Shown here: positions 60,405 to 64,000 of the stretch, one piece after another
Layout: every line of letters begins with the position of its first letter
How positions within the stretch are numbered: position 1 is the stretch's first letter
DNA from: Pseudomonas frederiksbergensis
GTDB taxonomy: Bacteria > Pseudomonadota > Gammaproteobacteria > Pseudomonadales > Pseudomonadaceae
Direction of reading: 5' to 3'
DNA length: 64,000 nt
Assembly (NCBI RefSeq): GCF_003732275.1
Contig: NZ_MOBM01000038.1
Location: 710,679-774,678 of the forward strand
Made by a program: the position numbers and the translations under genes
Notes under the pieces: generated by a model
Seen by the model: only the letters and a program-made list of their open reading frames with translations
Database searches by the model: none
Told to the model about the DNA's origin: nothing

Positions 60405-60684
60405 TTTTATCACCTCGAAGTTTCACACTTGAACGAGCTTTTCCGGAGCTTAGCCTTGTTGATTTTAATTAACAACTCTCATGTAAAAAATTCTAAACGC
60501 CACGCGTCCGATCTTCAGGGTTTACGCGGTGCGCAAGCCTTAATTGACACTCTTGTGCCCTAAAAAGGCCCGAAAATAAAGGTTGAAAGGCCAGGTGTTC
60601 GCTATTGACTTCACTTTGCCTTTCGGATTGACTGGGCTCGTGAAAGGGTGGTGAACATAATAATTAACAGCTAATAGGTGCATC

Positions 60685-62061
60685 ATGTCGGTCCCTCTGC
60701 GTGCCGTTCAACTCAACGAAGCAAACGCATTCCTTAAGAAATATCCTGAGGTTTTGTACGTCGACCTTCTGATTGCGGATATGAACGGTGTGGTGCGCGG
60801 CAAGCGCATCGAACGCACCAGTCTTCATAAGGTTTACGAAAAAGGCATCAACCTCCCGGCGTCACTGTTTGCGCTGGACATCAACGGCTCGACGGTGGAA
60901 AGCACTGGCCTGGGTCTGGACATCGGCGACTCGGATCGCATCTGCTTTCCCATCCCCAATACCCTGAGCATCGAACCCTGGCAGAAGCGCCCGACCGCGC
61001 AGCTGTTAATGACCATGCACGAACTCGAAGGTCAGCCGTTCTTCGCTGACCCGCGCGAAGTGCTGCGTCAGGTGGTGAGCAAGTTCGATGACATGGGCCT
61101 GACCATTTGCGCAGCCTTCGAACTGGAGTTCTATCTGATCGACCAGGACAACGTGAACGGTCGTCCGCAGTCACCACGCTCGCCGGTGTCCGGCAAACGT
61201 CCGCACTCGACTCAGGTGTATCTGATCGATGATCTGGACGAATACGTCGACTGCCTGCAAGACATCCTCGAAGGCGCGAAAGAGCAGGGCATTCCTGCCG
61301 ACGCCATCGTCAAGGAAAGCGCCCCGGCGCAATTCGAAGTGAACCTGCATCACGTCTGCGACCCTATAAAGGCCTGCGACTACGCGGTGTTGCTCAAGCG
61401 TCTGGTGAAGAACATCGCCTACGACCACGAGATGGACACCACCTTCATGGCCAAGCCGTATCCGGGCCAGGCGGGCAATGGTTTGCACGTGCATATTTCG
61501 ATTCTCGACAAAGAAGGCAACAACATTTTTGCCAGCGAGGATCCCGAGCAGAACACCGCACTGCGTCACGCGATCGGCGGTGTGCTCGAGACCCTGCCGG
61601 CGCAGATGGCGTTCCTCTGCCCGAACGTCAACTCGTACCGACGTTTCGGCGCGCAGTTCTACGTACCGAACTCGCCAAGCTGGGGCATCGACAACCGTAC
61701 CGTTGCGGTACGCGTGCCAACCGGTTCGGCGGATGCTGTGCGCATCGAGCATCGTGTAGCCGGCGCCGATGCCAACCCGTACCTGTTGATGGCTTCTGTT
61801 TTGGCCGGTATTCACCACGGCCTGACCAACGAAATCGAACCGGGCGCCCCGGTGGAAGGCAACAGCTACGAGCAGAACGAACAGAGCCTGCCGAACAACC
61901 TGCGCGACGCCTTGCGCGAGCTGGACGACAGCGAAGTCATGGCGCGCTACATCGACCCGCTGTACATCGACGTGTTCGTCGCGTGCAAGGAAAGCGAGCT
62001 GGCCGAGTTCGAAAACTCCATCTCCGATCTTGAGTACAACTGGTACTTGCATACGGTTTGA
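60685..62061 (+). CDS. puuA: Gamma-glutamylpolyamine synthetase (glutamine-synthetase family)
   Basis: This 458-aa glutamine-synthetase-fold enzyme has an N-terminal beta-grasp segment (YPEVLYVDLLIADMNGVVRGKRI) and a catalytic domain with ELEFYLID, NLHHV, MAKPYPGQAGNGLHVHISILD and the RIEHRVAGADANPYL ATP region. It ligates glutamate to putrescine or a related polyamine. In Pseudomonas the relatives are SpuB/SpuI, which differ in substrate, so the exact polyamine is open. REP DNA separates it from puuC. Confidence 0.92.
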   Translation: MSVPLRAVQLNEANAFLKKYPEVLYVDLLIADMNGVVRGKRIERTSLHKVYEKGINLPASLFALDINGSTVESTGLGLDIGDSDRICFPIPNTLSIEPWQKRPTAQLLMTMHELEGQPFFADPREVLRQVVSKFDDMGLTICAAFELEFYLIDQDNVNGRPQSPRSPVSGKRPHSTQVYLIDDLDEYVDCLQDILEGAKEQGIPADAIVKESAPAQFEVNLHHVCDPIKACDYAVLLKRLVKNIAYDHEMDTTFMAKPYPGQAGNGLHVHISILDKEGNNIFASEDPEQNTALRHAIGGVLETLPAQMAFLCPNVNSYRRFGAQFYVPNSPSWGIDNRTVAVRVPTGSADAVRIEHRVAGADANPYLLMASVLAGIHHGLTNEIEPGAPVEGNSYEQNEQSLPNNLRDALRELDDSEVMARYIDPLYIDVFVACKESELAEFENSISDLEYNWYLHTV

Positions 62062-62100
62062 TGGACTGCATGCGCAGGCTTTGCGAACAACGCCGATCAA

Positions 62101-62192
62101 CTGTGGGAGCGAGCCTGCTCGCGATGAGGGCGGCACAGTCAACATTGATGTTGCCTGACACTCTGCCATCGCGAGCAGGCTCGCTCCCACAG
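62101..62192. repeat. REP doublet
   Basis: CTGTGGGAGCGAGCCTGCTCGCGATG and CATCGCGAGCAGGCTCGCTCCCACAG invert around about 40 nt. It lies between puuA and puuC. Confidence 0.9.
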
Positions 62193-62268
62193 TGATCGTG
62201 GTTTTCTGATCGTTAATTGGTCGGCTTTAGTCCGACGACTACTTATTCCTCTGCGTAGAGTCACAACA

Positions 62269-63759
62269 ATGACAAACACTCGCAGCGACTGGGAGCAACG
62301 CTTCCAGTCCTTGACGCTAGAAGGCCGCGCATTCATCGACGGCCAATATCGCCCGGCACTCAGCGGCGATACCTTCGAATGCATCAGCCCGGTCGACGGC
62401 CGCTTTCTGGCGAATATCGCCAGCACCGACGAAGCCGACGCCAATGCCGCCGTGCAGGTTGCACGCCGCACCTTTGAATCCGGCATCTGGGCCAAACTGC
62501 CCCCGGCCGAGCGCAAGCGCATCCTGATTCGTTTCGCTGATCTGATTCTGCAAAACCAGGAAGAACTGGCACTGCTCGAAACCCTCGACATGGGTAAACC
62601 GATCAGCGATTCCATGAGCATCGACATCCCTGCGACCGCCAACGCGATCCGCTGGAGCGCCGAGGCCATCGACAAAATCTACGACGAAGTCGCCGCCACA
62701 CCGCACGATCAACTCGGCCTCATCACCCGCGAACCAGCGGGCGTCGTCGCTGCCATCGTGCCGTGGAATTTCCCGCTGATCATGGCCAGCTGGAAGTTCG
62801 CCCCGGCCCTGGCGGCAGGCAACTCGTTCATCCTCAAGCCTTCGGAAAAGTCACCGCTGACGGCCATTCGCATCGCGCAATTGGCGCTCGACGCCGGCAT
62901 CCCCAAAGGCGTGTTCAACGTCCTGCCAGGCTTCGGTCACACCGTCGGTAAAGCGCTGGCGTTGCACATGGACGTCGACGTGCTGGCCTTCACCGGCTCC
63001 ACGGCGATTGCCAAGCAACTGCTGATCTACGCCGGGCAAAGCAACATGAAACGCGTCTGGCTCGAAGCAGGGGGGAAGAGCCCGAACGTGGTGTTCGCCG
63101 ATGCGCCGGATTTGCGCGCAGCAGCACAAGCAGCGGCTGGTGCGATTGCCTTCAACCAAGGCGAAGTCTGCACCGCCGGTTCGCGCTTGCTGGTGGAGCG
63201 CTCGATTCGCGAGCAGTTCATTGCGCTGCTGGTGGAAGCACTGCAAGCGTGGAAACCGGGGCATGCCCTCGATCCTGACACCACCGTCGGCGCGGTCGTC
63301 GATCAGCGCCAACTGGAGAACGTGCTGCGCTACATCCAGATCGGTAAAGACCAGGGTGCGCAACTGATCGCTGGCGGCAATCGTACCCTCGAACGCACCG
63401 GCGGCCTGTACGTGGAACCGGCGATTTTCGACGGCGTGACCAACGCCATGACCATCGCCCGGGAAGAGATTTTCGGCCCGGTGCTGTCGCTGATCACCTT
63501 CGACACCGCTGAAGAAGCACTGGCGATTGCCAACGACAGCATCTTCGGCCTCGCCGCTGGCGTGTGGACCAGCAACCTCAGCAAGGCTCATACCTTCGCT
63601 CGCGGTTTGCGCGCCGGCAGCGTCTGGGTCAACCAGTACGACGGCGGCGACATGACCGCGCCGTTCGGTGGGTTCAAACAGTCGGGTAACGGTCGGGACA
63701 AATCGCTGCACGCGTTCGACAAATACACCGAACTCAAAGCGACCTGGATCAAGCTCTAA
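62269..63759 (+). CDS. puuC: Gamma-glutamyl-gamma-aminobutyraldehyde dehydrogenase
   Basis: This 496-aa NAD(P)-dependent aldehyde dehydrogenase has catalytic C301 (GEVCTAGSRL), general base E266 (WLEAGGKSPNVVF), the NAD-binding GSTAIAKQLL and the C-terminal VWVNQYDGGDMTAPFGGFKQSGNGRDKS. It oxidises the aldehyde formed by PuuB. Its neighbours puuA and puuB support the assignment over other aldehyde dehydrogenases. Confidence 0.92.
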   Translation: MTNTRSDWEQRFQSLTLEGRAFIDGQYRPALSGDTFECISPVDGRFLANIASTDEADANAAVQVARRTFESGIWAKLPPAERKRILIRFADLILQNQEELALLETLDMGKPISDSMSIDIPATANAIRWSAEAIDKIYDEVAATPHDQLGLITREPAGVVAAIVPWNFPLIMASWKFAPALAAGNSFILKPSEKSPLTAIRIAQLALDAGIPKGVFNVLPGFGHTVGKALALHMDVDVLAFTGSTAIAKQLLIYAGQSNMKRVWLEAGGKSPNVVFADAPDLRAAAQAAAGAIAFNQGEVCTAGSRLLVERSIREQFIALLVEALQAWKPGHALDPDTTVGAVVDQRQLENVLRYIQIGKDQGAQLIAGGNRTLERTGGLYVEPAIFDGVTNAMTIAREEIFGPVLSLITFDTAEEALAIANDSIFGLAAGVWTSNLSKAHTFARGLRAGSVWVNQYDGGDMTAPFGGFKQSGNGRDKSLHAFDKYTELKATWIKL

Positions 63760-63811
63760 CACTTTTACAGCGGCGGTCGCAGGCGAGCGTTTGCGGCCAT
63801 CGGAGAAACCT

Positions 63812-64000
63812 ATGAAACAAACCCATGTAAACAGCTACTACGCCGCGACCCGCAATCACACAGCCGACTTCCCGATGCTTGAAGAGCTGGTGGAATGCGA
63901 CGTCTGCGTGATCGGCGCCGGCTACACCGGTCTGTCCTCGGCGCTGTTCCTCAGCGAAGCGGGTTACAGCGTCACCGTACTGGAAGCCGCCAAAGTCGGC
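63812..64000 (+). CDS. puuB: FAD-dependent gamma-glutamylputrescine oxidase (partial)
   Basis: The first 63 residues are present. The start is MKQTHVNSYYAATRNHTADF, followed by the FAD dinucleotide fold VCVIGAGYTGLSSALFLSEAGY (GxGxxG motif). The gene runs off the window. The position after puuC and the N-terminal pattern fit PuuB-type DAO-family oxidases, which would convert gamma-glutamylputrescine to the aldehyde used by PuuC. Confidence 0.85.
   Translation, partial: MKQTHVNSYYAATRNHTADFPMLEELVECDVCVIGAGYTGLSSALFLSEAGYSVTVLEAAKVG

Noticed and set aside
61171..62190. Minus-strand frame of 339 codons opposite puuA
   Set aside because: It lies wholly antisense to a conserved glutamine-synthetase-family gene and begins in REP DNA. 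There are no domain patterns.
1..64000. CRISPR arrays, tRNA, rRNA, integrase or transposase genes
   Set aside because: No direct-repeat array, cloverleaf or recombinase motif was seen. The repeats present are REP palindromes, not CRISPR.

Overview
The window looks like chromosome from a Pseudomonas of the fluorescens group. The evidence is the high-GC coding sequence, many Pseudomonas-type REP palindromes with cores such as GGGAGCGGGCTTGCTCGCG, the FecI/FecR/TonB-receptor set, and Pseudomonas-typical families (DUF2790, DUF2986, LigD in the order phosphoesterase-ligase-polymerase, a Spu/Puu polyamine cluster). I saw no rRNA, tRNA, CRISPR array, insertion sequence or prophage. No replicon boundary is visible. 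The right edge cuts a gene.

1-13.6 kb is a patchwork of single genes: DUF488, a phosphatidylcholine synthase, a VOC protein, a DUF533/TerB protein, the NHEJ-type DNA ligase LigD, a GFA protein, a nucleotidyltransferase, a secreted endonuclease, a Mut7-C protein and a large lipoprotein. Between about 9.5 and 11.4 kb the sequence is disturbed. It has a decayed 173-bp copy of part of the nucleotidyltransferase gene, an AT-rich stretch with a lone winged-helix protein, and possible gene remnants.

13.6-21.2 kb holds a LysR regulator, an aldo/keto reductase and a tripartite efflux operon (HlyD, DHA2-MFS, NodT-type outer-membrane lipoprotein). A TetR gene is divergent from the efflux operon, with a palindrome between them, and is followed by a Mug glycosylase. 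21.3-27.1 kb is a probable electrophile/thiol-stress cluster: TetR, OsmC, SDR, FrnE, thioredoxin, a 4-OT tautomerase, an old-yellow-enzyme homologue lacking two usual active-site residues, and an AhpD-like protein. The osmC and ahpD-like promoters share a palindromic site. 28.2-35.6 kb holds a PhnCDE-like ABC importer (possibly selenate) and a Fur-regulated sigma/anti-sigma/siderophore-receptor system.

35.7-42 kb carries regulators (GlxA type, LysR, a double winged-helix protein), AzoR, RidA and a small beta-propeller protein. 42.5-51.6 kb is the most unusual region. A zinc-ribbon (TackOD1-like) protein with a degenerate GGDEF domain (STEEF) is followed by a processive GT2 synthase, a periplasmic protein, an HlyD-like membrane-fusion protein, a sugar epimerase, and a single-chain fusion of a GT4 glycosyltransferase with a glycogen-debranching-type glucosidase. 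It reads as an undescribed polysaccharide locus under possible c-di-GMP control. An AT-rich leader with a factor-independent terminator precedes it.

51.6-54.7 kb has small hypothetical genes, a lipoprotein, DUF1428 and ThpR. 55-64 kb is a putrescine/spermidine module: PotFGHI uptake on the minus strand, PuuD, then divergent PuuA, PuuC and the start of PuuB, separated by REP elements. Uptake and the gamma-glutamyl-putrescine pathway therefore sit together.
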